The notes: generated by a model from the sequence alone, not told the origin. A stretch of 64,000 bases of DNA from an uncultured Tateyamaria sp. (GCF_947487805.1 NZ_CANKXW010000005.1:248001-312000); one strand, 5' to 3'. Positions 28,723 through 38,023 are shown, counted from the stretch's first letter. Program-made: numbers and translations.

Positions 28723-28749
28723 TGGCCGTTAACAGCGGGCTAACGGCCA
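28723..28749. repeat. Perfect inverted repeat upstream of the small secreted gene
   Basis: TGGCCGTTA (28723-28731) and TAACGGCCA (28741-28749) are exact inverse complements around a 9-base centre. It lies 64 bases before the start of the small secreted gene and 35 bases after the stop of the pseudoprotease gene, both on the minus strand. There is no T run, so a regulator site or a message-stabilising stem is more likely than a terminator. Confidence 0.6.
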
Positions 28750-28783
28750 GCGGTGTCTTGCGCCGGATTTTAACGAATTGCCG

Positions 28784-30508
28784 TCAATCCCAGCAGCTGA
28801 CCAGCACGGTCATGCCTGTGGCTTCGCCTGTGAGGTCGATGGGGTCAATCGGCGTGCTGCTGTTGGTGATACCGGCGGCCATGCCGGCCTGTGCCAGCAC
28901 ATCCTGTAGAGCCTCGCGGTCGAGGGCAAAGCGCACACCCGCAGGCAGGGCGCGCCCCGACTGCGTTTCTGGCAGGAGCATGCCAAGCACACCGCCCCCG
29001 GCGTCCAGTACCGGGCCACCGGCATCGCCGGGCAGCGTATCCATCGCGATGCGGGCCAGGTCCGGTTCGCCCGCCAGCCCCTTGAGATCGTTGAGCGTGC
29101 CAAAGGTCATCGACGGCGCGCCCAGCACCCCTTCGAAGCTGTAGCCCGCGGCGGCGACCTCGGAGTTCAGGCGCGGCGCGCGGTCGCTGAACCGGGCGAC
29201 GGCCAGCGGATCAAGCGCGGTCTTGGGTTTGAGCACGGCGGCACCGCGCGCGGCATCGACGACCGTCAGCTCGGCTTCTGTTTCGGTGTCCAGTGTCAGG
29301 CGGGTACAGTTCTGCACCGCTTCGGCGGTGGTGATGACCGTGCCACGCCGATCCACGAAAAAGCCCGACCGCGACAGGCGCGGTTTGCGCACTTGCAGAC
29401 CCGCCACCAGATCGATGGCCTGTTCGCCCGTGCTGGCCTCGGGCGGGATCACGCCTGCGAGGCGGGTAAAGCTCTGCTCCATCTGGTCGATCAGGCGGGT
29501 GCGGCGTTCCTCGTCGCCGCTGGGCCACACGAGGGTAAACCCCTTGATCATGCCATCCTCAAGAGCGACGCGGGTTTCGGAGACGCGGTTGGCGTCCTCG
29601 CCCACCAGCACGAACGAGCTGTTCTTGCGGTCGCGCGGGCCGTCCAGCGGCACCACGTCCAGCGTCTGCATGATGTCATAGAGGCCAAAGAGCGTGGTCT
29701 GGTCGCCTGCCTGGCTGATCAGCAGGACGGTCGCGTCGATATCGCCTGATCGGGTGTAATGGGCGAAGGGGTATTCGTATTTCTCGAAGCTGACGACATT
29801 TGTGGGCAGCAGCATTTCGATGCCTGCGGTGTCGTCGCGCACGGTGTCGAGGCCGAGACCATCAAGGACGGAGTTGTAATCCTGGAGCAGCACGGCGCGC
29901 TGTTTCGTCGTCAGGATGCCGGTGACGTCAAAGCCCTTGCGTTCCTGCCATGCGGCCATCGCGTTGCGTGTGCCACGGCCAAAGGCGCCGTCGATGCCGC
30001 CCTGGTAGGTGCCCGCCCATTGCAGCGCGACTTGCAGTGCCTCGCGTTCCGCGCGGGACAGTTCGCGTTCGCTACGCTGGGCCTGGGCGGGGGTTTCGTC
30101 GGCAGGTGGAGTTTCGATCACCGGGGCCGCCGGGGTGGCCGTTGCGGGCGCCTGCACCACGCCGCGGTCCAGCACGTTTGCACCCACGGGCCAGAACTGC
30201 TGGCGGAAGCTGGAGGGCAGGGCGATGTAGCTGTCGCGCGGGATCACGCCCTCGGCGCGGTAGACGCGCAGCACCTGTTCGGCGTCAGACCGGGCATAGG
30301 GGCCCAGCGCGATGCCATACCAGCCACCGCCCAGCGAAAATCCGTTCACATCAGGCAATTCGGCCGCATAGTCCTGCGCCCGCTGGGTTGCCGTGGCCAG
30401 GCTTGGCTGTGCTTCGACCTGGATCCACACGGTCTCTGTCTGGGCCCGCACGACCCCGACCGTCATGACCAGAACCGCCCACACCAGCGCCAGTTTTCTA
30501 ATAATCAC
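28784..30508 (-). CDS. Exported trypsin-like pseudoprotease with peptidoglycan-binding domain
   Basis: A 574-residue exported protein: signal peptide (about 1-23), an SPOR-like segment (about 27-110; SLATATQRAQDYAAELPDV and WYGIALGPYARSDAEQVLR), a peptidoglycan-binding repeat (about 180-240; LQWAGTYQGGIDGAFGRGTR) and a trypsin-like fold (about 370-555). The catalytic residues appear lost: TTAEAV has glutamate E396 where the histidine should be, RGAAVLK has glycine (about 422) for the aspartate, and LPGDAGGPV has alanine A496 for the serine. I chose GTG 30508, which starts the signal peptide and has AAGGGG upstream. The protein probably binds the wall or other proteins without cutting. Confidence 0.83.
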   Translation of the reverse strand: MIIRKLALVWAVLVMTVGVVRAQTETVWIQVEAQPSLATATQRAQDYAAELPDVNGFSLGGGWYGIALGPYARSDAEQVLRVYRAEGVIPRDSYIALPSSFRQQFWPVGANVLDRGVVQAPATATPAAPVIETPPADETPAQAQRSERELSRAEREALQVALQWAGTYQGGIDGAFGRGTRNAMAAWQERKGFDVTGILTTKQRAVLLQDYNSVLDGLGLDTVRDDTAGIEMLLPTNVVSFEKYEYPFAHYTRSGDIDATVLLISQAGDQTTLFGLYDIMQTLDVVPLDGPRDRKNSSFVLVGEDANRVSETRVALEDGMIKGFTLVWPSGDEERRTRLIDQMEQSFTRLAGVIPPEASTGEQAIDLVAGLQVRKPRLSRSGFFVDRRGTVITTAEAVQNCTRLTLDTETEAELTVVDAARGAAVLKPKTALDPLAVARFSDRAPRLNSEVAAAGYSFEGVLGAPSMTFGTLNDLKGLAGEPDLARIAMDTLPGDAGGPVLDAGGGVLGMLLPETQSGRALPAGVRFALDREALQDVLAQAGMAAGITNSSTPIDPIDLTGEATGMTVLVSCWD

Positions 30509-30619
30509 CCGACATCCCCTTGATTGGTCTTTGTGCCCATTTTTGTTCGGCCAAAGATAAGCAGGAAACCGCTGCAATGAAAATGGGGGAATACCTCCAA
30601 AAAGAGACCTCGCGCGCAA

Positions 30620-30648
30620 TTGACCTCGTTCGGGGTGGGCCGTAGGAA
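30620..30648 (+). promoter_or_regulatory. Candidate promoter of the glyQ operon
   Basis: TTGACC (30620-30625) and TAGGAA (30643-30648) are separated by 17 bases. It lies 30 bases before the glyQ start; the -10 match is weak. Confidence 0.4.
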
Positions 30649-30678
30649 AGGCGCGCATCTTCCAAAGGTCCGTGCCCC

Positions 30679-31620
30679 ATGTCCGACACCGTTTCGACCC
30701 CGCGTTCGTTTCAGGAAATCATCCTGCGGCTTCAGACATATTGGGCGACGAAGGGCTGCGCCATATTGCAGCCATATGACATGGAAGTGGGGGCGGGTAC
30801 GTTCCACCCCGCGACGACCCTGCGGTCGCTGGGTGATCAGCCATGGGCCGCGGCCTATGTGCAGCCTTCGCGGCGGCCTACGGACGGGCGGTACGGTGAG
30901 AACCCCAACCGGCTCCAGCACTACTATCAGTACCAGGTGCTGATCAAACCCAGCCCGCCGGATCTGCAGGACCTGTACCTCGGCTCGCTCGAGGCGATCG
31001 GGGTGGATATGGCGCTGCACGATATCCGCTTTGTCGAGGATGACTGGGAAAGCCCGACGCTGGGCGCGTGGGGCCTTGGCTGGGAAGTGTGGTGCGACGG
31101 GATGGAAGTGTCGCAATTCACCTATTTCCAGCAGGTGGGCGGGCATGATTGCCACCCTGTCTCGGGCGAGCTGACCTATGGGCTCGAAAGGCTGGCGATG
31201 TATATCCTTGGCGTGGATCACGTCATGGACATGCCGTTTAACGACCCGCAAACGCCCATTCCGCTGACCTATGGCGACATCTTCAAGCAGACCGAAGAGG
31301 AATATGCCCGCTGGAATTTCGACGTGGCCAACACCGACGTGCTGCTGCGCCAGTTCGAAGAGGCCGAGGCAGAATGCGAGAAGATCCTGAGCCAGGACCA
31401 CGTCGACCCCAAGACCGGCAAGCGCATCGTCATGGCGCATCCGGCCTATGACCAGTGCATCAAGGCGTCGCACATGTTCAACCTGCTGGACGCGCGCGGC
31501 GTGATCTCTGTCACGGAACGGCAGGCCTATATCGGTCGCGTGCGGGCGCTGGCCAAACAATGTGCTGATGCGTTTGTGCAGACACGGGCCGGGGGTTGGA
31601 CCCCGGAGGGCGCGGCATGA
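30679..31620 (+). CDS. glyQ: Glycyl-tRNA synthetase alpha chain
   Basis: Catalytic subunit of the bacterial (alpha2beta2) glycyl-tRNA synthetase, which charges tRNA-Gly. The 313-residue product has the class II features: [32 protein letters not shown] at the start, the motif [21 protein letters not shown], and the motif [12 protein letters not shown] (about 168-179). The C-terminal helix region continues normally. Its stop overlaps the next start (ATGA). In many bacteria glyS follows directly; here two small genes are placed in between and all four are coupled by overlapping codons. Confidence 0.97.
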   Translation: MSDTVSTPRSFQEIILRLQTYWATKGCAILQPYDMEVGAGTFHPATTLRSLGDQPWAAAYVQPSRRPTDGRYGENPNRLQHYYQYQVLIKPSPPDLQDLYLGSLEAIGVDMALHDIRFVEDDWESPTLGAWGLGWEVWCDGMEVSQFTYFQQVGGHDCHPVSGELTYGLERLAMYILGVDHVMDMPFNDPQTPIPLTYGDIFKQTEEEYARWNFDVANTDVLLRQFEEAEAECEKILSQDHVDPKTGKRIVMAHPAYDQCIKASHMFNLLDARGVISVTERQAYIGRVRALAKQCADAFVQTRAGGWTPEGAA

Positions 31621-31973
31621 CTTACCTGAATGCGACCCCTGTGTTGCGCGTCTCTGACTACCAACGGGCCAAGGCGTTTTACATGGACGTACTGGGGTTC
31701 GACGTGGTGAACGAGGCGGGGGAGCCGGTGACAGGCTTTGGCATTTTCGTGGCCGGTGGCGCGCGCGTCTTTCTGCACAGCTGGGAAGGGCCGGAGGCGG
31801 CCTGGGACGGGTGGCGCGGGTATTTCTACTGCCCCGATCTGGATGCGATGATCGCCAAGCTGACAACGCTAAAGCAGCCGTTCAAAGGCCCGGAAACCAC
31901 ATTCTACAACATGCGAGAAATCGAAGTGACCGATCCGGACGGCAATGTCCTTTGCTTTGGGCAAGACGCATGA
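31617..31973 (+). CDS. VOC-superfamily (glyoxalase/bleomycin-resistance-like) protein
   Basis: A 118-residue protein with the single-domain beta-alpha-beta-beta-beta pattern of the VOC superfamily ([27 protein letters not shown] and [18 protein letters not shown]-like end). These domains bind metals or hydrophobic antibiotics, or act as lyases; the metal-ligand set here is incomplete for glyoxalase I (no clear His/Glu pairs beyond FLHSW and REIEV). The ATG overlaps the glyQ stop by four bases and the stop overlaps the next gene likewise. Its role beside a tRNA synthetase is unknown. Confidence 0.85.
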   Translation: MTYLNATPVLRVSDYQRAKAFYMDVLGFDVVNEAGEPVTGFGIFVAGGARVFLHSWEGPEAAWDGWRGYFYCPDLDAMIAKLTTLKQPFKGPETTFYNMREIEVTDPDGNVLCFGQDA

Positions 31974-32494
31974 GCGGAAAAATCATAGGAATTATCCTCT
32001 TGCTCACTGGCATCATCGCGGGCGCAGGTCTCTATTACCTGCAAGTCTATGGCTTTTACGAGGACGTGGATTTTGACGTTCCGAACGAGATCGAAATGGT
32101 GTCGATTGTATCCGGCGTGCCCGAGCCGCTGCTCGTTCATGTATTGCAGGCCATCGACGCCGACAGCTCGCCGATCCGGTTCCGCGCCTGCTTCGAAACA
32201 GAGGCGTCGCTGGCCATGCTGACCGAGACCTTTGTCGGTCTCGAACCTGTGACACCGCGAAACGCGCCGCCCTGGTTCGAGTGCTTTAACGCCGAAGCGT
32301 TGGGCGCAGAGATTGAGGCGGGAACCGCGCTGACTTTTCTCGGCCAGAAGAACGTGCATTTCGGCGTGGACCGGATTGTCGCGATCACCGAGGACGGGCG
32401 TGGCTATATCTGGCACGAGCTGAATGATTGCGGCGAAAAAGCCTATGACGGAACGATTGTGGGCGAAGAATGCCCGAGACGGGACACTGAATAA
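31970..32494 (+). CDS. DUF6446-family membrane-anchored protein
   Basis: A 174-residue protein with one N-terminal membrane helix (about 4-25) and a soluble domain that probably lies in the periplasm. Recognisable features are YGFYEDVDF, MVSIVSGVPEPL and paired cysteines (FRACFE, FECFN and NDCGEKAYDGTIVGEECP), a pattern I recall from DUF6446, found between glyQ and glyS in Rhodobacteraceae. The function is unknown. The ATG overlaps the VOC stop (ATGA) and its TAA shares a base with the glyS ATG, so it is translated with both neighbours. Confidence 0.75.
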   Translation: MSGKIIGIILLLTGIIAGAGLYYLQVYGFYEDVDFDVPNEIEMVSIVSGVPEPLLVHVLQAIDADSSPIRFRACFETEASLAMLTETFVGLEPVTPRNAPPWFECFNAEALGAEIEAGTALTFLGQKNVHFGVDRIVAITEDGRGYIWHELNDCGEKAYDGTIVGEECPRRDTE

Positions 32495-34542
32495 TGCCTG
32501 ACCTGCTGATCGAACTCTTTTCCGAAGAAATCCCCGCGCGGATGCAGAAACGTGCCGGTGAGGATCTGCAAAAGCGGATCACGGATGGTCTGGTAGAGGC
32601 GGGGCTGACCTATGCCTCGGCGGCGGCGTTCACCACGCCGCGGCGGTTGTGCCTGACGGTCGAGGGCGTGGTGGGCGAATCGCCCACCCTACGTGAAGAG
32701 CGCAAGGGGCCGCGTGCCGACGCGCCGGAAAAGGCGATCGAAGGGTTCCTGCGCGGCGCGGGCCTGACCCGTGATCAGGTCGTGACGCGGCCCACGCCCA
32801 AGGGCAATGTGTTGTTCGCGGTGATTGAAAAACCGGGCCGCCCTGCGGCGGACATCATCGCCGAAGTATTGGCGCAGACGGTGCGCGATTTCCCTTGGCC
32901 CAAGTCGATGCGCTGGGGCAGCGGCGCGTTGAAATGGGTGCGCCCGTTGCAGTCGATCCTGTGCATCCTTGCCGACGAGGCAGGCGCGCAGGTCGTGCCG
33001 GGTGACGTGGACGGCATCGCCTTTGGCGACACGACCGAAGGCCACCGTTTCATGGCGCCGGGCCGATTTTCGGTCACGTCTTTCGAGGATTACGAGGCAA
33101 AACTGAAGCGATCCTTTGTGGTGCTGGACAGCCAGGCGCGGGCTGAGACCATCTGGCATGATGCGACCAATGCGGCCTTTGCCTCTGGGCTTGGGGTGGT
33201 CGAAGATGCGGGCCTGCTGGCCGAAGTTGCGGGTCTGGTGGAATGGCCCGTGGTGCTGATGGGGGAAATTGGGAGCGATTTTCTGGACTTGCCAGCCGAG
33301 GTTCTGCAAACCTCGATGAAAGAGCATCAGAAGTTCTTTTCTGTAAGAAATCCCAAGAGTGGTCAGATCGAACGGTTTGTCACCGTGGCCAACCGCGAGA
33401 CGGCGGACAATGGCGCGACCATTCTTGCGGGCAACGAAAAGGTGCTGAGCGCGCGATTGGCGGATGCAAAGTTCTTCTGGGAAAACGACCTGCGCGTGGC
33501 CAAGTCGGACATGAGCATCTGGACGCAAGCGCTTGAAAACGTGACGTTCCACAACAGGCTTGGATCGCAAGCCGACCGGATCGGGCGCATTGCAGCGCTG
33601 GCGCGTGACCTGGCGCCCGTGGTCGGCGCGGATGCAGACATGGCCGAAGAGGCCGCACGACTGGCCAAGGCGGATCTGAGCTCTGAAATGGTTTATGAAT
33701 TCCCCGAACTTCAAGGGCTTATGGGGCGCTATTACATCGAAGCATCAGGCCGCGATGCGGCCATTGCGGCGGCGGCAGAGGATCACTATTCGCCCCTTGG
33801 CCCCTCGGACAAGGTGCCGACCGCGCCGGTCTCTGTCGCCGTGGCGCTGGCGGACAAGCTGGACACGCTGACAGGCTTCTGGGCGATTGATGAAAAACCC
33901 ACCGGGTCAAAGGATCCCTTTGCCCTGCGCCGTGCGGCGCTGGGGGTGATCCGGTTGATTTTGGACAACGGGCTGACACTGCCGTTGGGCGGGACCTTTG
34001 GCCCACACGCGTGGTCCGACAACCTGCTGGCCTTCTTCCACGACCGGTTGAAAGTTTATCTCCGCGATCAGGGCATTCGTCATGACGTCATTGATGCGTG
34101 CATCGCGATGGAGGGCAACGATGATCTCACGCTCTTGGTCAACCGTGCGCGAGCGCTTTCCGCGACGCTGGCCACGGATGACGGCGAAAACCTGATCCAG
34201 GGGTTCAAGCGCGCCAACAACATCCTAAGCCAGGCCGAGGCGGCGGACGGGGTGGAATATTCCTTTGGCGCGGACCGGAAATACGCAGAAACAGACGAGG
34301 AACGCGCACTCTTTGACGCGTTGGATCAGGCGGATGCCCGAATTGTGCCCGCTATGGACGCACAGGATTTCGCGACTGCCATGGCCGCGATGGCAGCGCT
34401 GCGCGGTCCGATCGATGCGTTTTTCGAAGCGGTGCAGATCAACACGGACGCGCAAACCGTGCGCCGCAACCGTCTGAACCTGCTCAGCCGCATCCGGACG
34501 CTGTGCCTATCCGTGGCGGACCTGTCCAAGATCGACGGATAA
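32494..34542 (+). CDS. glyS: Glycyl-tRNA synthetase beta chain
   Basis: Beta subunit of the glycyl-tRNA synthetase, needed for tRNA binding. The 682-residue product begins MPDLLIELFSEEIPARMQKRA and contains WPKSMRWGSGALKWVRPLQS and HKFF-like KEHQKFFSVRNPKSGQ, plus an HD-type and an anticodon-binding region toward the C-terminus (DALDQADARIVPAMDAQDFATAM). The length is normal. Its ATG shares one base with the DUF6446 stop. A two-hairpin repeat follows 32 bases after the stop. Confidence 0.96.
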   Translation: MPDLLIELFSEEIPARMQKRAGEDLQKRITDGLVEAGLTYASAAAFTTPRRLCLTVEGVVGESPTLREERKGPRADAPEKAIEGFLRGAGLTRDQVVTRPTPKGNVLFAVIEKPGRPAADIIAEVLAQTVRDFPWPKSMRWGSGALKWVRPLQSILCILADEAGAQVVPGDVDGIAFGDTTEGHRFMAPGRFSVTSFEDYEAKLKRSFVVLDSQARAETIWHDATNAAFASGLGVVEDAGLLAEVAGLVEWPVVLMGEIGSDFLDLPAEVLQTSMKEHQKFFSVRNPKSGQIERFVTVANRETADNGATILAGNEKVLSARLADAKFFWENDLRVAKSDMSIWTQALENVTFHNRLGSQADRIGRIAALARDLAPVVGADADMAEEAARLAKADLSSEMVYEFPELQGLMGRYYIEASGRDAAIAAAAEDHYSPLGPSDKVPTAPVSVAVALADKLDTLTGFWAIDEKPTGSKDPFALRRAALGVIRLILDNGLTLPLGGTFGPHAWSDNLLAFFHDRLKVYLRDQGIRHDVIDACIAMEGNDDLTLLVNRARALSATLATDDGENLIQGFKRANNILSQAEAADGVEYSFGADRKYAETDEERALFDALDQADARIVPAMDAQDFATAMAAMAALRGPIDAFFEAVQINTDAQTVRRNRLNLLSRIRTLCLSVADLSKIDG

Positions 34543-34574
34543 CCCCTTCCTTTCGCTGCAAATACCTCGGGGGA

Positions 34575-34604
34575 GTCGCGGCACGCGACGGGGGCGGCGC
34601 CCCC
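34575..34604 (+). repeat. Two-hairpin intergenic repeat element
   Basis: GTCGCG-GCA-CGCGAC is followed directly by GGGGGC-GGC-GCCCCC, two perfect 6-bp stems with 3-base loops, in the context CTTTCGCTGCAAATACCTCGG. From memory this resembles a short element repeated in Roseobacter-group intergenic regions (a GGGGGAGTCGCG...GGGGGCAGCGCCCCC form). It lies between glyS and the PPDK-like gene and may act as a terminator or message-stabilising element. Confidence 0.55.
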
Positions 34605-34682
34605 TGACCCGTGACGAACCTGACATCAACACTTGTCACGTCAATGCGACAGTCTATGCTGCGCCGCGAGAGGAACGCCGCA

Positions 34683-37220
34683 GTGCAGAATAATCCGAAT
34701 ACCACGCTGGTGACACCCACCGCCCCAATCGCCACGGCGACCCATGGGGGGCGGGCCAAGTGTTTGCAGCGGTTGGCGCGGCTGGCGCTGCCGGTGCCGA
34801 CCACCGTGGCGCTGTCCTTTGATGCGGTTCACGCGATTGCCAGCGGGCATTTGCCCGATATCGACGCGATCCTGCGGCAGTTTCCGGACGATGCCTTGTT
34901 GTGCGTGCGACCATCGTCAGAGGACCCGGACTGGGGCGGCCCGTCCGCGATCCTGAACATCGGGATGAACGACGCGCGCTACGAAGTTCTCTGCGGCACG
35001 TTGGGGCCGGATGCGGCCTCGGCGCTCTATACCCGCTTTGTGCAAAGCTATGCGATCCATGTGGATCGGCTTGATCCTGACATGTTCGACGACATCGCGG
35101 GCGAGGGGCCGGAGGCGATGGCGCAGGTCTTGCGCGCCTATGAAGACGAGACCGAGCTGGCCTTTCCGACCACGCGTGCTGAGCAACTGGCCGGTGTTCT
35201 GAAATCCATGGCGCGTGCGTGGGAGGGGACCTCTGCGCGACTTTTACGGCAGGCCAAGGGCGCGCCTGCGGATGCGGGCCTGGGCCTCGTGGTGCAGCAG
35301 ATGGTCTTTGGCATCGGTCAGGGCGAAAGCGGGGCAGGCGTCTTGCAGCTGGTGTCGTCGCAGACAGGCAAGCCGCAGATCACCGGGCGCTACCTGCGTC
35401 AGAGCCAGGGGCGCGACGCGCTGCGCAGCGACGCGTCGAGCCTATATATCACCCGCGACAGCCGCGGCCCGTCGCTTGAAGAGCAGGTGCCTGAGTGCTT
35501 CGCCCAACTGGTCGATCACGCCCGCCTGATGCGCACCAAGCTGCGTGAGGAAATGCAGGTCGAATTCACCATTGAGAACGGGGCCTTGCGGATCCTTGAC
35601 GGGGTGCGCGTGGCGCGGTCGTCGAGGGCGACTGTGCGGATTGCGGTGCAACTGGCGCGCGACGGGATCATTCCGCGCCAGGAGGCGTTGATGCGGGTCG
35701 AACCCAACCGCCTGAACGAATTGCTGCACCGGCAGGTGGACAAGCACGCCAAGCGCGACGTTTTGGGTCAGGGCATTGCCGCCAGCCCGGGGGCGGCCAC
35801 GGGGCGGCTGGTGTTTTCGGCCGCGGACGCGCAGGCCAGCGCGTCTCGCGGCGAAGATTGCATCCTCGTGCGGCGCGAAACCTCGCCCGAGGACATTCGC
35901 GGCATGCATGCGGCCAAGGCGGTGATCACCGAGCGCGGGGGCATCACCAGCCACGCGGCGGTGATCGGGCGTGGCATTGGCCTGCCGTGCGTGGTGGGTG
36001 TCAGCAATATGCGGTTTCAAACGCGCCGCGGGCAATTGGTGACTGACGACGGACGCGTCATCTCCGCGGGCGAGACGGTGACGGTTGATGGCACCAACGG
36101 CACCATTCTGATGGGCGCGCCAAACATGCAGGAGGCCGCGCTGGACGACGCGTTCCAAGACCTGATGGACTGGGCCGATGCCGAACGCGACATCGATATT
36201 CGTGCCAATGCCGACACGCCTGCCGACGCGCAGACCGCCCGCAACTTTGCAGCACAAGGCATCGGGCTGTGCCGGACGGAACACATGTTCTTTGAGGCCG
36301 GGCGGCTGACGGTCATGCGCGAGATGATCTTTGCCGAGACAAGCGACGACCGACGCGCCGTGCTGGACCGGTTGCTGCCGATGCAGCGCGCGGATTTCAT
36401 CCAGCTCTTCAGCATCATGCAGGGCCAGCCGGTGTGCATACGCCTCTTTGACCCGCCCCTGCACGAGTTTCTGCCCACCGACCGGAACGGCCAGCGCGAG
36501 TTGGCCGACGCACTGGATCTGCCCCTGTCGGACGTGACCCGGCGGATCGAGGCGATGATGGAATACAACCCCATGCTGGGCCTGCGCGGCGTGCGGTTGG
36601 GTGTGACCGTGCCGGAAATCTACGAGATGCAGGCGCGCGCGATTTTCGAGGCCACGGTAGAGGCCAGCCGTGATGGCGATCCGGTGGTGCCCGAGATCAT
36701 GATCCCGCTGGTCAGCGCCAAGCGCGAGGTCGAGCTGGTGCGCACCAATGTGGATGCCGTAGCCGCTGCCGTGACCGCTGAGATGGGGGCCGAGTTCACC
36801 TATCGTCTGGGCATCATGGTCGAGACCCCGCGTGCCGCGCTGCGCGCCGGAGAGATCGCGCAGCATTGCAGTTTCCTGAGTTTCGGCACCAACGATCTGA
36901 CCCAGATGACCTATGGGCTCAGCCGCGATGACGCGGGCCGGTTCATGTCCGATTACGTCCGTCAGGGGGTGTTCGTGGAGGATCCGTTCCACACGCTGGA
37001 CATCGACGGGGTGGGCGAATTGCTGCAACTTGGGTCCGAACGTGGCCGCGCCGCGCGGCCCGACGTGACGCTGTCGATCTGCGGGGAGCATGGCGGCAAT
37101 CCCGAATCGATTGCCTTTTGTCGCAATGCCGGGTTCGACTATGTGTCCTGTTCCCCGTTCCGTGTTCCGGTGGCACGTTTAGCCGCAGCCCAGTTGGCGA
37201 TTGGTCACAAGATAGGGTAG
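34683..37220 (+). CDS. Pyruvate phosphate dikinase-like protein with divergent ATP-binding part
   Basis: An 845-residue protein of the PPDK/PEP synthase family. The central phosphohistidine domain is intact (ERGGITSHAAVIGRG, catalytic H424) and the C-terminal PEP/pyruvate domain has GLCRTEHMF, LSFGTNDLTQM and the catalytic cysteine C800 in SICGEHGG. The N-terminal ATP-grasp domain departs from the family where I would expect GGKGANL, FTRNPSTG and NAQGEDVV: it reads GGRAKCL, LVSSQTGKP and RQSQGRDAL. It may be a PPDK with altered nucleotide use or a PTS-type phosphotransfer protein. I chose GTG 34683 (GAGAGGAA before it); GTG 34611 would add 24 residues. Confidence 0.82.
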   Translation: MQNNPNTTLVTPTAPIATATHGGRAKCLQRLARLALPVPTTVALSFDAVHAIASGHLPDIDAILRQFPDDALLCVRPSSEDPDWGGPSAILNIGMNDARYEVLCGTLGPDAASALYTRFVQSYAIHVDRLDPDMFDDIAGEGPEAMAQVLRAYEDETELAFPTTRAEQLAGVLKSMARAWEGTSARLLRQAKGAPADAGLGLVVQQMVFGIGQGESGAGVLQLVSSQTGKPQITGRYLRQSQGRDALRSDASSLYITRDSRGPSLEEQVPECFAQLVDHARLMRTKLREEMQVEFTIENGALRILDGVRVARSSRATVRIAVQLARDGIIPRQEALMRVEPNRLNELLHRQVDKHAKRDVLGQGIAASPGAATGRLVFSAADAQASASRGEDCILVRRETSPEDIRGMHAAKAVITERGGITSHAAVIGRGIGLPCVVGVSNMRFQTRRGQLVTDDGRVISAGETVTVDGTNGTILMGAPNMQEAALDDAFQDLMDWADAERDIDIRANADTPADAQTARNFAAQGIGLCRTEHMFFEAGRLTVMREMIFAETSDDRRAVLDRLLPMQRADFIQLFSIMQGQPVCIRLFDPPLHEFLPTDRNGQRELADALDLPLSDVTRRIEAMMEYNPMLGLRGVRLGVTVPEIYEMQARAIFEATVEASRDGDPVVPEIMIPLVSAKREVELVRTNVDAVAAAVTAEMGAEFTYRLGIMVETPRAALRAGEIAQHCSFLSFGTNDLTQMTYGLSRDDAGRFMSDYVRQGVFVEDPFHTLDIDGVGELLQLGSERGRAARPDVTLSICGEHGGNPESIAFCRNAGFDYVSCSPFRVPVARLAAAQLAIGHKIG

Positions 37221-37369
37221 GTCCCCCGATCCGGCACACTTTATGGGCGTGTGCATCAACGTTGCATACGCTTGTGCATGGCGGGTATGTGCCCAGCCAT
37301 TGGGCAAAAACTGGACGAACCAGCATTTTTTGACTACATGCCCCAGATCGAAAGAAACCTGGGGTTTTC

Positions 37370-38011
37370 ATGCAACGGATTCTGAAAGGCGCTGCTGCGC
37401 TGGCGCTTTTGGCGTTTTCGGGTGGCCTTGCCACGGCGGAGACATCGGTGGACAGCACGGCAAACGCTTTGCAAAAAGCCGAGGAACGCGGGTTGAACGC
37501 GGTCCCTCCGCAGCGGTTGAGCGAATTCCTGTCCGAACCGGCCGAAGCGTCTCAGGTGTCCTTTACCCGCAGCTGGTTGAACGAACAGCCCAATGCGTCG
37601 GGCGGTGCACAGTGGCGGTGCCTGAGCGAGGCGCTCTATTTCGAAGCGCGCGGCGAGACGGTCAAGGGCCAGTTCGCCGTGGCCGAAGTGATCATGAACC
37701 GGGTGGCAAGCGCGCGCTTTCCGTCTTCGGTTTGCGGGGTGATCAATCAGGGTACGGGCCGCAAGTATCAATGCCAGTTCACCTATACCTGCGACGGTGC
37801 GCCCGAGACGATCCACGAGCCGCGCGCCTTTGCGCAAGTGGGCAAGGTCGCGCGCACGGTTCTGGACGGTCGTGCGCCGGACCTGACGAACGGGGCCACG
37901 CATTACCACACCACGGCTGTTCGCCCTAACTGGGCGCGGGTCTATACCAAGACCGCCAAGATCGGCGTGCACATCTTCTACCGGCACACGTTCCGCACCG
38001 CGTCGAACTGA
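37370..38011 (+). CDS. Cell wall hydrolase (SleB/Hydrolase_2 family)
   Basis: A 213-residue exported protein with a signal peptide (about 1-23). The C-terminal half has the SleB-type catalytic region: RCLSEALYFEARGETVKGQFAVAEVIMNRV (glutamates are the likely catalytic residues), YQCQFTYTCDG and NGATHYHTTAVRPNWAR. SleB-like enzymes cleave peptidoglycan glycan strands. The N-terminal half is a low-complexity linker. It could help wall turnover during growth or division. Its start is preceded by ACCTGGGG; a 149-base upstream gap after the PPDK-like gene should carry a promoter, but none is clear. Confidence 0.86.
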   Translation: MQRILKGAAALALLAFSGGLATAETSVDSTANALQKAEERGLNAVPPQRLSEFLSEPAEASQVSFTRSWLNEQPNASGGAQWRCLSEALYFEARGETVKGQFAVAEVIMNRVASARFPSSVCGVINQGTGRKYQCQFTYTCDGAPETIHEPRAFAQVGKVARTVLDGRAPDLTNGATHYHTTAVRPNWARVYTKTAKIGVHIFYRHTFRTASN

Positions 38012-38023
38012 CGTTTTTGCGCC

